NCBI GenBank assembly: GCA_030597865.1
Contig: JAUVQZ010000046.1
Span: 1 to 14,266, forward strand
Reading direction: 5' to 3'
Source: Pseudomonadota bacterium
GTDB taxonomy: Bacteria; Desulfobacterota; Desulfobulbia; Desulfobulbales; SURF-16
DNA length: 14,266 nt
Below the pieces are notes generated by a model, which was not told the DNA's origin, did not search any database, and worked only from the letters and a program-made list of their open reading frames with translations. The translations under genes were made by a program, and so were the position numbers. This document shows, piece by piece, positions 7,127-14,266 of this stretch; within the stretch, counting starts at the first letter, position 1; the number at the start of each line of letters is the position of its first letter.

Positions 7127-7307
7127 TTGTAAAATGAGTTAGATGATCACCTTCTAGAGCATTTTCTACCTCTGTTGTTAAAGTAGTTATATTAGGGACT
7201 CCCAAAGCGCATGATGTACCAGCACCAAAAAAGAAGCCGTATTTTTTAGAATAAGAGAGCTGGTTCTTTAGTTCTCGAATGTCTCTTACGAGATTAAATT
7301 TGACCAT
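7127..7307 (-). pseudogene. SIR2-domain protein, truncated after 60 codons
   Basis: ATG 7307 has a strong AGGAGAG ten bases or so upstream. The first 60 residues include YGFFFGAGTSCALGVPNITTL, the NAD-binding GAGTS loop of SIR2-like domains as found in bacterial antiphage proteins (for example DSR and SIR2-HerA types). Homology stops at about 7127, where the REP-like element begins; translation would run through the repeat to 7077. The catalytic histidine region and any C-terminal domain are missing. The gene faces the ATPase pair tail to tail. The promoter side is intact, so a short peptide could still be made. The specific defence family cannot be told from this piece. Confidence 0.75.
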
Positions 7308-7394
7308 TTATTTTCTCTCCTTATAACTGTTTAATTGACCCGTTTTGAGATAGTGCCGCGCTAAGACGCGCGCTTCTCCTGGGGCGATTAATTT

Positions 7395-7413
7395 CTTGAT
7401 TAGATAAATCAAG
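7395..7413. promoter_or_regulatory. Inverted repeat upstream of the SIR2 fragment
   Basis: CTTGATT (7395-7401) and AATCAAG (7407-7413) form a perfect 7-bp inverted repeat with a 5-nt spacer, about 90 bp upstream of the SIR2 start. This is the size of a regulator binding site. The remaining intergenic DNA between 7308 and 7510 holds a GC-rich self-complementary patch near 7354-7371 and no gene I can support. Confidence 0.35.
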
Positions 7414-7510
7414 GCGGCATGATTTCAACTTTCTAAAGTTTTGTAGTTCAACAAACTTGATTTTAACTGTGTGTTCCTTGTTGATGTGCCGGGTCGGCCT
7501 CGTTGGGAAT

Positions 7511-7541
7511 AAAAAAGGCGAGGGATATGAACTTCTCCGCC
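7511..7541 (-). terminator. Probable terminator of the PH-domain gene
   Basis: On the minus strand a stem GGCGGAG/CTCGCC (one bulged base; 7535-7541 with 7517-7522) is followed by six T (complement of 7511-7516). It lies about 35 bp after the stop codon of the PH-domain gene. Confidence 0.5.
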
Positions 7542-7575
7542 GCCTCTTGTGTTTGCTATGGTGTTAAGTTTTCTA

Positions 7576-8037
7576 TTATTTAGAATCTTGGACGGAGGCG
7601 ATTTGCTCTTGAGCCTGTTTTCTGAACTCAAGAGGTTCGGAGATTTTATGAAATGGATCTTTTGTACCGCCTGTGCCACCGACAACAATGGAGCCAAATC
7701 CAAGAATCCTGCCTAGAATTCCTTGGTTAACTTGAATACCTTCAACCTTGTTGAGTAATACCTCAACTGAACTCCTTCGGATGAATCCAACTTTTACAAT
7801 TACACGTTTGTTTGTTATGCCAAATTCTGAGGTCTTGTAGTTGATGAATGAAGTAATGCCAGTGAGTATTGCAATTAAAACAAATAGGCCTCCGGCGGGT
7901 GCAGTTTGACTTCCACCGCCAAAAAACATTATTGCAATAGCAAGCCAAGTTGCTGGCCAGAGAAAAATCGCCCAGTGCAATTTGCCTTGATATAATATGC
8001 TTTCACCATTCATAAGATTTTTTTCAATGTAGCTCAT
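7576..8037 (-). CDS. PH domain-containing membrane protein (bPH_2, YdbT-like)
   Basis: A 153-residue protein with a short N-terminal segment (MSYIEKNLMNGESILYQGKLHWAIFL), two hydrophobic helices at about 25-43 and 49-66, and a C-terminal bacterial PH domain. The domain shows YGIT/FGITNKRVIVKVGFI, then LNKVEGIQVNQGILGRILGFGSIVV and GTGGTKDPFHKISEPLEFR, the standard bPH_2 pattern. It should sit in the inner membrane with the PH domain in the cytoplasm. Function is unknown for most members. ATG 8037 has AGAGGA five bases upstream. A terminator follows. It is on the same strand as the zinc-ribbon gene, 116 bp apart, so cotranscription is possible. Confidence 0.9.
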   Translation of the reverse strand: MSYIEKNLMNGESILYQGKLHWAIFLWPATWLAIAIMFFGGGSQTAPAGGLFVLIAILTGITSFINYKTSEFGITNKRVIVKVGFIRRSSVEVLLNKVEGIQVNQGILGRILGFGSIVVGGTGGTKDPFHKISEPLEFRKQAQEQIASVQDSK

Positions 8038-8153
8038 ATTCGTCCTCTTTATTTTGCGTTGGAGATATAATAAAATCAGCCGCAGCTATGGGTTGGTTTT
8101 TACTGATATGTTTTTGCGTGTTTCGTCTCTTTGAGGAGGCGATATGGTGGGCG

Positions 8154-8288
8154 CTATGGACGGTAATTTGTGCCGTAGCATCGTGGGCAGGGGGGCAATG
8201 TGTCAGTATTGTCATCCAGTGTTACTGTCTCACCGCATTTTGTGCAGGTATATGTGCCTATGCCGGGTTTTTCTCCTGTTGTGGACAT
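8154..8288 (-). CDS. Small zinc-ribbon protein
   Basis: A 44-residue protein with two CxxC pairs, C15-x2-C18 (CTKCG) and C34-x2-C37 (CPRCY), the second preceded by LPP. This is a zinc-ribbon pattern of the GxGxYxCxxCG...LPPCPxC kind seen in small stand-alone bacterial proteins. ATG 8288 is supported by AAGGAG eight bases upstream. The frame is also open upstream into the DUF3606 sequence with no stop between, so the ribbon could once have been, or could still be, the tail of a DUF3606 fusion. Its own ribosome binding site argues for a separate protein. Role unknown. Confidence 0.7.
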   Translation of the reverse strand: MSTTGEKPGIGTYTCTKCGETVTLDDNTDTLPPCPRCYGTNYRP

Positions 8289-8483
8289 GATTAACTCCTT
8301 GTTTTTTTCTAAACCTAGGTAGCGTTTAACATCTTTTACGAGGGGGCCAACGGCTTTAACGCCGGCCCTCAATTGTTGCTCAGTCACACCAAATTTTTTA
8401 GTCCAGTATTCAATTTCCTAACTTTGGTTGACGTTAATCTTGGTTGGATCTTCTGGTTGTCTCCGTGTTACATCATCAGCCAT
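8289..8483 (-). pseudogene. DUF3606 protein with in-frame TAG at codon 22
   Basis: From ATG 8483 the frame reads MADDVTRRQPEDPTKINVNQS, then TAG (8418-8420), then EIEYWTKKFGVTEQQLRAGV and KAVGPLVKDVKRYLG. Both halves fit DUF3606, small proteins in which an aromatic or acidic residue would stand at the stop position (INVNxxyEvxYWTKKFGV). One base change (TAT or TAC to TAG) explains it. After the domain the frame runs straight into the zinc-ribbon gene. A restart after the TAG is possible but no good start with a ribosome binding site is visible. The function of the family is unknown to me. Confidence 0.75.
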
Positions 8484-8737
8484 TCCTGTGCCTGGTGTTT
8501 ATTTGTAGCATGTTTGGATTGCGGATGTTCTTGAAATTGCAGCAAATAGGGAGTTTCAAGGGTGCCTAACATTTTTAACACCCACATGGCATCCTGTCAA
8601 CCTCTAGTATCCACAGTGTCACTTGTTGTCATTCGCTCTGCGGTTATTGCAGCCACCTTTTTTGAGAGGTTGGCCCAATTTTCTTCCATTAATAGGCAAA
8701 AGAATCTTGAGAGTGCCGTACCATCAACTTTCCGCCT
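8484..8737. other. Gene-free stretch before the right island repeat
   Basis: No supported gene. CTTGAAA (8530-8536) and TTTCAAG (8554-8560) form a 7-bp inverted repeat with a 17-nt spacer, about 50 bp upstream of the DUF3606 start, which could be a regulator site or chance. A 104-codon plus-strand frame at 8562-8876 runs into the repeat and shows no motif. Confidence 0.4.
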
Positions 8738-8925
8738 TGGGACAGCAGTGGGCCACATAGAAAATTATTTTGGAGTGACAGCAAATGATACAGAGGGTAT
8801 CTGTGGGACACTGGTGGGACACTTGGGAGTGGGAAAGCAGGTTTTTTGCTGCAAAAAAGAAAACGGCAAGATGTGATCATCTTGCCGTTTGGACGTCGAA
8901 AATATGGTACGCCCGACAGGATTCG
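8738..8925 (-). repeat. Right copy of the tRNA-Arg downstream repeat
   Basis: The counterpart of 4340-4521. It runs from the 3' part of the intact tRNA-Arg gene through its terminator and on into GTGGGACACT repeats (two copies around 8802-8824). The best-matching part is 8816-8925. Confidence 0.8.
8861..8890 (-). terminator. Rho-independent terminator of tRNA-Arg
   Basis: A perfect 13-bp stem, AAACGGCAAGATG (8861-8873) with CATCTTGCCGTTT (8878-8890), and a 4-nt loop. On the minus strand it is followed by TTTTCTTTTTT. It begins 14 bases after the tRNA CCA end. Confidence 0.9.
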
Positions 8926-8981
8926 AACCTGTGACCCTCGGCTTAGAAGGCCGATGCTCTATCCAACTGAGCTACGGGCGC
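8905..8981 (-). tRNA. tRNA-Arg (anticodon UCU), CCA encoded
   Basis: A 77-nt cloverleaf. The acceptor stem is GCGCCCG with CGGGCGT (the first pair is G-U), then discriminator A and genomic CCA. The D arm is GCTCAGTTGGATAGAGC, the anticodon arm TCGGC-CTTCTAA-GCCGA with anticodon TCT, and the T arm ACAGG-TTCGAAT-CCTGT. It reads AGA, and by wobble AGG, codons. It has a promoter and terminator of its own. Its 3' end is repeated at 4501-4521, which suggests use as an integration site. Confidence 0.97.
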
Positions 8982-8994
8982 TCATTTTGATCCT

Positions 8995-9023
8995 TATATA
9001 CCGTATCACTCGCCATCAAACAA
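8995..9023 (-). promoter_or_regulatory. Promoter of tRNA-Arg
   Basis: On the minus strand, TTGTTT (complement of 9018-9023) and TATATA (complement of 8995-9000) are separated by 17 bp. The -10 box ends 13 bp before the tRNA 5' end. This fits a sigma-70 promoter. Confidence 0.6.
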
Positions 9024-9434
9024 GATTTTTCCCCTTCCTGGCAGACCTCAATCTTGTCATTCTCAAAATACGATTTCCTTCCCTGTGGAAATCATGGTGG
9101 AGCTTCTCACCACTTAAACCTGCTGAGTCAATCAGCGAATGTTTTACCAACTGATAGTGTGGCCACTATCGTAGCTGCCGTTGAGTTTTACTGGCTAACG
9201 CTACCTTGATAGGGTTGGGGGGGCATTGACAGGGGGGCTAGCAGAGTTTCACTCCGTGGGGAGATCCACCCCATGGCAGCCTGTTTGTTGCCGGTCGCCT
9301 TGCATCCGGTTGGGGTACCAGCCGTAATACCGTACCAACCTCAACGAATTTTCAGGTGTCTGCGGGCTGAACGGTGCTCAATGACAATTTTTCTCCCTGC
9401 CTATTACGAGGCGCCTGGGCGCCTGCCCGACCTT
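9024..9434. other. Intergenic region without recognisable genes
   Basis: About 410 bp between the tRNA promoter and the end of the diguanylate cyclase gene. I see no supported gene. It contains a G7 run near 9219-9225, a bulged inverted repeat pairing GGTTG-GTAC with GTAC-CAACC near 9310-9343, and a compact palindrome AGGCGCC/GGCGCCT at 9409-9424 just after the diguanylate cyclase stop. None has the T run of a terminator. Confidence 0.4.
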
Positions 9435-10880
9435 TTATAATCCGCCAGCCACCATATTACGTCCCTGTCGTTTTGCCTCATAGAGGCGCTTGTCAGCACG
9501 GGCAAGCAATGTCTCGCAGCTATCCCCTGCCTGATACTCAGCCACGCCGGCACTGATGGATACCAAGATGTCCGTTTTGTTTTCATTTAAGGAGGAGAAA
9601 ATATGCCCACGGATCTCCTCCATCAGTCGAACAGCGGTTTCAGCATCACACATCGGAAAGAGAATGACAAATTCATCACCACCCCAACGGGCTATGACAT
9701 CGCTCTTGCGAACATGCTCTTTGAGCAGCACGGCTGTAGACTGCAAGAGCCGATCACCGGCCAGATGCCCCTGGCTATCATTGATCTGCTTGAAATTGTC
9801 CATGTCAAATATAACTAAAGATATCTTGGACGTGTGGCGAACCATGCTATCCAGGGCATGGGCAAAAAGCACATCAAAATACTGACGGTTCATCAAGCCG
9901 GTTAACTTGTCGGTCTGTGCCATTTTTTCCAAGCTGGCCTGAAAACGGTGGATGGCAAAAGAACAGATAACCAAGACCAGCAATGTTATGGCGCCACTGA
10001 TGACCATGTTCACATACAGGGCTCGACGAATTGGCCTGAGGGCCTCATTTTCCCTTTGCTCCACCAGCAGGAACCAATCAAGTTCCGGGATATAACGGTA
10101 TGACAGCAGCACCGTGTCAGCCTCGATTTCATAGGCCAGAAAACCACTCTCCCCAGCCAGGATCACCTGGGCCACAGCCGCAATTCCTGACATCTTATGG
10201 ATGTTTACCTGGTCAATCATCGATTCGTCGGGGTGGCTCTTGATCTGGCCGCTACGGTCAATGAAATAGACATTGCGCTGATAACTTTCCTTATAGCGCT
10301 CAATCATATTTGCCACGCTCACCACATCCAGCCCCAGGCCGGTTACACCGATAAAGGTACCGTCATCGGCGTGGAGTTTATGATTAACGAAGATGGTCAG
10401 GTGATTATGATTGGCCTCATTGCTATCCACCTCCACTCGATAATTCCCTGCATGGGATTCCATGGAAAAGAACCAGTCATCTTTTGGAACATGGGACGAG
10501 ACGGTCTTTAAGATGCCGTCAAAGTGGTAATAGTGGAGGGTTTTTCCAGAAACGAGAAAGGTGGAGGAGACGTCATACTTGCTGCGGATCTCGGCCAAAT
10601 ACTTGGTTATTTTTTCAGGATACCTTTCACCCTCAAACAGCCAATCCTTAACAAAGGTGTTATTGGCCATCAATGAGGAGATGTATATGGGCCGCAACAG
10701 GCTGGCCTGGATCTCTGAATAAATATTATTGCTGGTCAACGGCAGTTCATTATGAATCAGAGCGGAGCGCACCGAATTACTGGAGACATAATAGTTGGCA
10801 AGGTTAACGGCAACAAAGCCAATGGTTAAGATTACCCCTAAAATAATGACCAGTTTCCAGCGAGATGTGAGAATCTGCAT
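9435..10880 (-). CDS. Membrane diguanylate cyclase with periplasmic Cache-like sensor
   Basis: A 481-residue protein that makes cyclic di-GMP from GTP. An N-terminal membrane helix (about 8-28) and a second at about 293-315 enclose a periplasmic sensor of roughly 260 residues, which fits a double Cache domain (FLVSGKTLHYYHFDG...DDWFFSM...GVTGLGLDVVSV...YFIDRSGQI). The C-terminal GGDEF domain begins TDKLTGLMNRQYFD. GGDEF itself is intact at 400-404 (RWGGDEFVILF). An inhibitory I-site RKSD at 391-394 has the correct five-residue spacing, so product inhibition is likely. ATG 10880 is preferred over an in-frame GTG at 10892, because AAGAGG overlaps the GTG but is well spaced from the ATG. The ligand is unknown. 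It is transcribed on its own from the upstream gap. Confidence 0.93.
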   Translation of the reverse strand: MQILTSRWKLVIILGVILTIGFVAVNLANYYVSSNSVRSALIHNELPLTSNNIYSEIQASLLRPIYISSLMANNTFVKDWLFEGERYPEKITKYLAEIRSKYDVSSTFLVSGKTLHYYHFDGILKTVSSHVPKDDWFFSMESHAGNYRVEVDSNEANHNHLTIFVNHKLHADDGTFIGVTGLGLDVVSVANMIERYKESYQRNVYFIDRSGQIKSHPDESMIDQVNIHKMSGIAAVAQVILAGESGFLAYEIEADTVLLSYRYIPELDWFLLVEQRENEALRPIRRALYVNMVISGAITLLVLVICSFAIHRFQASLEKMAQTDKLTGLMNRQYFDVLFAHALDSMVRHTSKISLVIFDMDNFKQINDSQGHLAGDRLLQSTAVLLKEHVRKSDVIARWGGDEFVILFPMCDAETAVRLMEEIRGHIFSSLNENKTDILVSISAGVAEYQAGDSCETLLARADKRLYEAKRQGRNMVAGGL

Positions 10881-11238
10881 TTGTTGTGACACCTCTTACC
10901 CTTTAAGTGAGGAATTCCCATGGAAGCCGCCCTTACCATATACCGAGGTCGCAGCCATTGCATCTCAAGAGTTGATACTTTAGCGAAATACCATCTGCCG
11001 ATGGACGGAATCCATTGATGTGTTTGGTCAGCTAATCCTTAACCCTGACGAGATACCCTGATCCCGGTAACGGCCTGTGGCAGTGGAACAATGTTGTTTT
11101 ACCATCGGGTTATCCTTTGTGGATTGCCATGGATTATCTGCCAGTGAAACTATGGTGATACTTGCGGGGAATTTCGGCTTGAGAGGTGGGGAAGAGAAGA
11201 GACCTGAGTTCTCGAACATGGCGGCAACTTTTCGGCCA
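10881..11238. other. Intergenic region between two signalling genes
   Basis: About 360 bp with no gene I can support. It should hold the promoter of the diguanylate cyclase and the 3' end of the histidine kinase transcript. I found no convincing terminator hairpin, riboswitch or cyclic di-GMP aptamer. Confidence 0.4.
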
Positions 11239-13659
11239 TCAATCTTTTCCCAACGCCCCACGCAAGGCCTCGGACAGGGTGGTGATGGCCACGGGCTTCA
11301 TGAGAAATTTACGGATGCCAAGGGCCTTGGCCCTTTTCTCGTTGGTGCTCTCACTGTGGCCGGTGCAGAGGATAATGGGGATGTCCGGTCGGATTTTCAG
11401 TATCTCCCTGGCCAGCTCAATACCGTTTATGTCCGGCATGGTCATATCGGTGAGGACAAGGTCAAAGGCGGTTGGGTTTTCCTTGAATATTTCAAGTGCC
11501 TTCAAGCTGCTGGTGGTGGAGGTTACATGGTAGCCAAGGTTGTCCAGGAAGAGTTGATGGATATCAATGATGAGCTCTTCATCATCGACGAGCAGAATCC
11601 GTTCACTCCCTGGTATCATAGCTTCAGGGACTGGCGGGTTGTGTAGGGACTCCCCTTCCTGGACAGGAAGGTAGATGTGGAAGGTGGTGCCCCGGCCCGG
11701 TTCACTGGTAACCGTGATCTCGCCCTTGCACTGCTTGATAATGCCATGCACCACCGAGAGGCCCAGGCCGGTGCCTTCGCCCTTCTCCCTGGTGGTGAAA
11801 AATGGGTCGAATATTTTTGATAGGGTTAGGTGATCCATGCCGCAGCCCGTGTCGCTGATCGTGAGGTCAAGATAGGTGCCGGGCTCAAGGAGGGGGCTGT
11901 CGGCCATGCCTTCCGGGTTGGTGATCTCAACTTCCGCGAGGGCAACACTTAAGCTGCCGTCCTTGGTGCCAATGGCGAGTTTGGCGTTGGTGCAGAGGTT
12001 CATGACCACCTGGTGGATCTGGGTAGGGTCAGCGAAACATGGGCTGCAGTCAGTGGCAATATCTTCGTTGATTGTTATGGTCGAGGGCAGGGATGCCCGT
12101 AACAGTTGCAGGGCCTCTTTGACAATCAGGTGGAGCTTGATGGGGTGATAATCATCTTCAGCCTGATGACTGAAGGCCAGGATCTGTTTAACAAGCTGGG
12201 CGGCCCTGTTACCGGCGCTAATCACCAGATTCAGATTTTTACTCACCGGATGATCTGCAGCCAAGCGCATCTGGGCAAGTTGTCCGTAACCGATAATAGA
12301 AGTGAGGATATTGTTAAAATCATGGGCAATGCCGCTGGCCAGAATGCCGATGGCCTCCATCTTCATGGCCTGGCGTAACTGCCTTTCAAGCTGAACCTCC
12401 TTGCTGACATCAGACTTTACCGCCACAAAATTGGTGATCTCGCCCTGTTGGTTTTTGACGGGAGAGACCGTGACATTTTCCTCAAAGAGGGAGCCGTCTT
12501 TTTTTCTGTTCGTCACCCGAGAGCTCCACACCTTGCCCTGCTTCAGGGTGTCCCACATCCTTTCATTATATTGCGGATCCTGCTTGTCATTTTTCAGAAA
12601 ACAGATTTTCAGGCCGAGGGCCTCGTTGCAGGTGTAACCACTTGCCCTTTCACAGGCGGGGTTGGCATATTGGATGATCCCATCAGTGTCGTGGATGAGC
12701 ACCGTTTCGGCGGCTTGATCGATGGCAGTGGCCAGCAGGGCTTTGTCCGCCTCCATTTTTTTACGGGCCGTGATGTCCAGAACCGAAAATGTCACACCAC
12801 CCGGCAGTTGCTGGAGATCAACCTTGCTGGCGCTGAGATAGACATCAATCACCGAACCATCCTTGCGCCGCCATTTGCTGTCCATGGCGCCGGTGCCATA
12901 TTTTTCCAGGGAACCATAAAGGCGGCGGCCCGCCTCCTCATAGCTTTTCTGGTCGACATAGAGAAGACGGGCGTTTTTGCCCTGAAGCTCCTCCACGGAA
13001 TAGCCGGTGATCTCTGCAAATTTCTCATTGGCCCAGTAGAGTTTCCGGTCCACGGCCAGATTGATGCCCGTGGGGCTGGCCCTGAAAATACTCTGGAGGA
13101 GTGACTCTTTTTTTGTGGCCTCCTGATGATTCTGGAGATCGCTCAGGCCGGTTTTGGCAAAGAGGGTGACGGTCTTGGCCAGATAGCGCAGCATAGCCTG
13201 GAATTTTTCCTCACTGACAACGGGAACCTGGGCAAGGGCGGCCAGATATTGCTGCTCGTCAAAGCCGTATTCTTGGGCCTGGCGGCGGAAAAACTCTTTG
13301 TCGGCAGGGGCAAAAAGGGCCTGGCCGGTGAAGAGTATTGCCAGGTGGTGTCCTTCAATGATGATGGGCGTAAAGCCGTCAGTAAGGCCGTTGGGGCAAT
13401 GGCGAATGTGGATTTGACCGGGTTGATCAATTTTGGTCAGGTCTGGCGTATTATGGGCCAGGCAATGATTTTTTGTCCCGGGGGTTGTATGGTGGAAGGC
13501 AACACAGATGTCACGCCAACCAGTATTGATCAGGAGCTCGTGGCTATGCGGATCAATGAGGCCGGTGGTAAAGCCTGTGGCCGTCGAAAAATCCTCAAAG
13601 AGGAGTTTAAGTTCTTGAAGATTAAGAATATCACGAATATGTAGTGAATCAGTAAGCAT
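11239..13659 (-). CDS. Hybrid sensor histidine kinase: PocR-PAS-PAS-HisKA-HATPase-REC
   Basis: An 806-residue cytoplasmic protein without membrane helices. Residues about 5-175 form a PocR-type sensor domain (LQELKLLFEDFSTATGF...GWRDICVAFH...HIRHCPNGLTDGFTPIIIEGHHLAILFTGQ). It is followed by two PAS domains (about 185-300, with ANEKFAEITGYSVEEL, and 310-425, with ANPACERASGYTCNEAL). HisKA carries the phosphorylated H446 in GIAHDFNNILTSI. The ATPase domain shows an N box, DTGCGM at 603-608, and GEGTGLGLSVVHG. The C-terminal receiver has VDDEE and phospho-acceptor D738 in LTDMTMPD. PocR domains are thought to bind small hydrocarbon derivatives; the ligand here is unknown. ATG 13659 lacks a strong ribosome binding site. 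No separate response regulator with an output domain is in the window, so the target lies elsewhere. Confidence 0.95.
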   Translation of the reverse strand: MLTDSLHIRDILNLQELKLLFEDFSTATGFTTGLIDPHSHELLINTGWRDICVAFHHTTPGTKNHCLAHNTPDLTKIDQPGQIHIRHCPNGLTDGFTPIIIEGHHLAILFTGQALFAPADKEFFRRQAQEYGFDEQQYLAALAQVPVVSEEKFQAMLRYLAKTVTLFAKTGLSDLQNHQEATKKESLLQSIFRASPTGINLAVDRKLYWANEKFAEITGYSVEELQGKNARLLYVDQKSYEEAGRRLYGSLEKYGTGAMDSKWRRKDGSVIDVYLSASKVDLQQLPGGVTFSVLDITARKKMEADKALLATAIDQAAETVLIHDTDGIIQYANPACERASGYTCNEALGLKICFLKNDKQDPQYNERMWDTLKQGKVWSSRVTNRKKDGSLFEENVTVSPVKNQQGEITNFVAVKSDVSKEVQLERQLRQAMKMEAIGILASGIAHDFNNILTSIIGYGQLAQMRLAADHPVSKNLNLVISAGNRAAQLVKQILAFSHQAEDDYHPIKLHLIVKEALQLLRASLPSTITINEDIATDCSPCFADPTQIHQVVMNLCTNAKLAIGTKDGSLSVALAEVEITNPEGMADSPLLEPGTYLDLTISDTGCGMDHLTLSKIFDPFFTTREKGEGTGLGLSVVHGIIKQCKGEITVTSEPGRGTTFHIYLPVQEGESLHNPPVPEAMIPGSERILLVDDEELIIDIHQLFLDNLGYHVTSTTSSLKALEIFKENPTAFDLVLTDMTMPDINGIELAREILKIRPDIPIILCTGHSESTNEKRAKALGIRKFLMKPVAITTLSEALRGALGKD

Positions 13660-13852
13660 TGTCTTTATTGTCTTTGCTGCCTAAAAAGAGACCCCCATGG
13701 CTTTATATGTGGTGCTATTTTTGACCATGACACATGGGAAGATTGTTAGGTTAGTAGTTAGGTAACACAGTAAATACTTTTTTGCATTGGCAAGATCTAC
13801 CCACAGTGGAGTGGCGCAGACCAATGAAACAAGAGGAAACATAAATCCTGCT
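13660..13852. other. Divergent intergenic region
   Basis: About 190 AT-rich bases between the histidine kinase and the TauE gene, which point away from each other, so both promoters should lie here. I could not assign -35/-10 boxes with confidence. Confidence 0.4.
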
Positions 13853-14266
13853 ATGTCCATATACCTCATTATCTCCTCCATCTTTTTCAGCGCCGGTCTT
13901 CTCCAGGGTCTATCCGGTTTTGGCTCGGCGCTCTTGGCCATGCCCCTTCTTGTCTTGGTGCTGGATGTCAGGGAGGCGGTCACCCTCAGCCTGTTAAATG
14001 GCCTGGTCATCAATCTCTTTATGTCTCTTCAGCTGAAAAGCCATCTTGATTGGCGCAAGATCCTGCCCCTTATTACCGGCTGTGTGCCGGGGATCTATGT
14101 GGGGGTAACCATTCTTAAAAATGTGGATCCGGTCTTTATAAAGATGGGCCTTGGGGGCTTGATCATCTCGTACGCCCTCTACTGTATCTTGGGACGATTG
14201 GCCCAGAGACGTATTGGCCGGGGCTGGGCTTACGTGGCCGGTTTTGCCACCGGTACCATTGGCAGC
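13853..14266 (+). CDS. TauE/SafE family permease, 5' part (runs off the window)
   Basis: An open frame of 138 codons with no stop before the end of the window. It begins MSIYLIISSIFFSAGLLQGL, then SGFGSALLAMPLLVLVLD, LSLLNGLVINLFMSLQLKSH and LPLITGCVPGIYVGVTILKN, and ends in GFATGTIGS. The hydrophobic segments, the GLSGFGSALLAMPLL motif of the first half and the G..PG..VG motif are typical of TauE/SafE permeases, which export sulfite, sulfoacetate or related organic anions across the inner membrane. ATG 13853 is chosen since it directly precedes the first membrane helix. GTG 13811 is an in-frame alternative, and neither has a clear ribosome binding site. The substrate cannot be told from the sequence. 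Confidence 0.85.
   Translation, partial: MSIYLIISSIFFSAGLLQGLSGFGSALLAMPLLVLVLDVREAVTLSLLNGLVINLFMSLQLKSHLDWRKILPLITGCVPGIYVGVTILKNVDPVFIKMGLGGLIISYALYCILGRLAQRRIGRGWAYVAGFATGTIGS

Noticed and set aside
8418..8420. Pyrrolysine decoding of TAG
   Set aside because: DUF3606 proteins are not known to need it, no Pyl gene is visible, and a TAA and a frameshift nearby suggest ordinary decay.
8562..9154. Plus-strand open frames over the tRNA region (104 and 102 codons)
   Set aside because: They run through the terminator hairpin and the antisense of tRNA-Arg and show no motif.
10881..11238. A cyclic di-GMP riboswitch upstream of the diguanylate cyclase
   Set aside because: I looked for the GEMM-type conserved core and found no convincing match.
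12106..13644. Long plus-strand open frames (up to 218 codons) opposite the histidine kinase
   Set aside because: Shadows of a GC-rich gene with clear domains on the minus strand; no protein motif in the antisense products.
13681..14013. A 110-codon minus-strand open frame
   Set aside because: Antisense to the TauE gene, which has membrane helices and family motifs.

Overview
The window looks like a Desulfobacterota chromosome, most likely Desulfobulbales. This is inferred from gene content (a PocR-type hybrid histidine kinase, RimO, TauE and GC-rich housekeeping genes beside AT-rich accessory DNA). No marker gene fixes the lineage.

Layout. (1) 37-1987, plus strand: rimO (ribosomal protein S12 methylthiotransferase) and a YehS/DUF1456 protein. 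(2) 2073-3986, minus strand: an AbiEi/AbiEii-type toxin-antitoxin pair in which both genes carry a lesion. The antitoxin needs one frameshift at a run of eight C, and the toxin has an in-frame TAA followed by 78 readable codons. An imperfect inverted repeat lies upstream. (3) 4340-8925: an accessory block between two imperfect direct repeats of about 180 bp. Each repeat ends in the 3' end of a tRNA-Arg gene: a 21-nt remnant on the left, the intact tRNA-Arg(UCU) on the right. Inside are a cut-down IS30 transposase, the tail of an ankyrin-repeat gene, an intact overlapping pair (AAA ATPase + DUF4276 protein) with the layout of OLD/PARIS-like two-gene defence systems, a SIR2-domain gene cut off after 60 codons, a PH-domain membrane protein, a zinc-ribbon protein and a DUF3606 gene with an in-frame TAG. 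Two families of palindromic REP-like sequences sit at the junctions: one lies on both sides of the ATPase pair, the other exactly where the SIR2 gene and the tRNA remnant break off. (4) 9435-13659, minus strand: a membrane diguanylate cyclase and a PocR-PAS-PAS histidine kinase with a C-terminal receiver. (5) 13853 to the end, plus strand: the start of a TauE/SafE transporter.

Reading. The core genes are ordinary. The middle is a worn defence/mobile island next to a tRNA-Arg gene, where one module (ATPase + DUF4276) is intact and at least five other genes are broken. No integrase is visible. The best candidate for a little-described system is the ATPase-DUF4276 pair and its repeat boundaries. 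The second is the antitoxin reading frame that depends on a C8 tract, which could be phase-variable, simply decayed, or a sequencing error.
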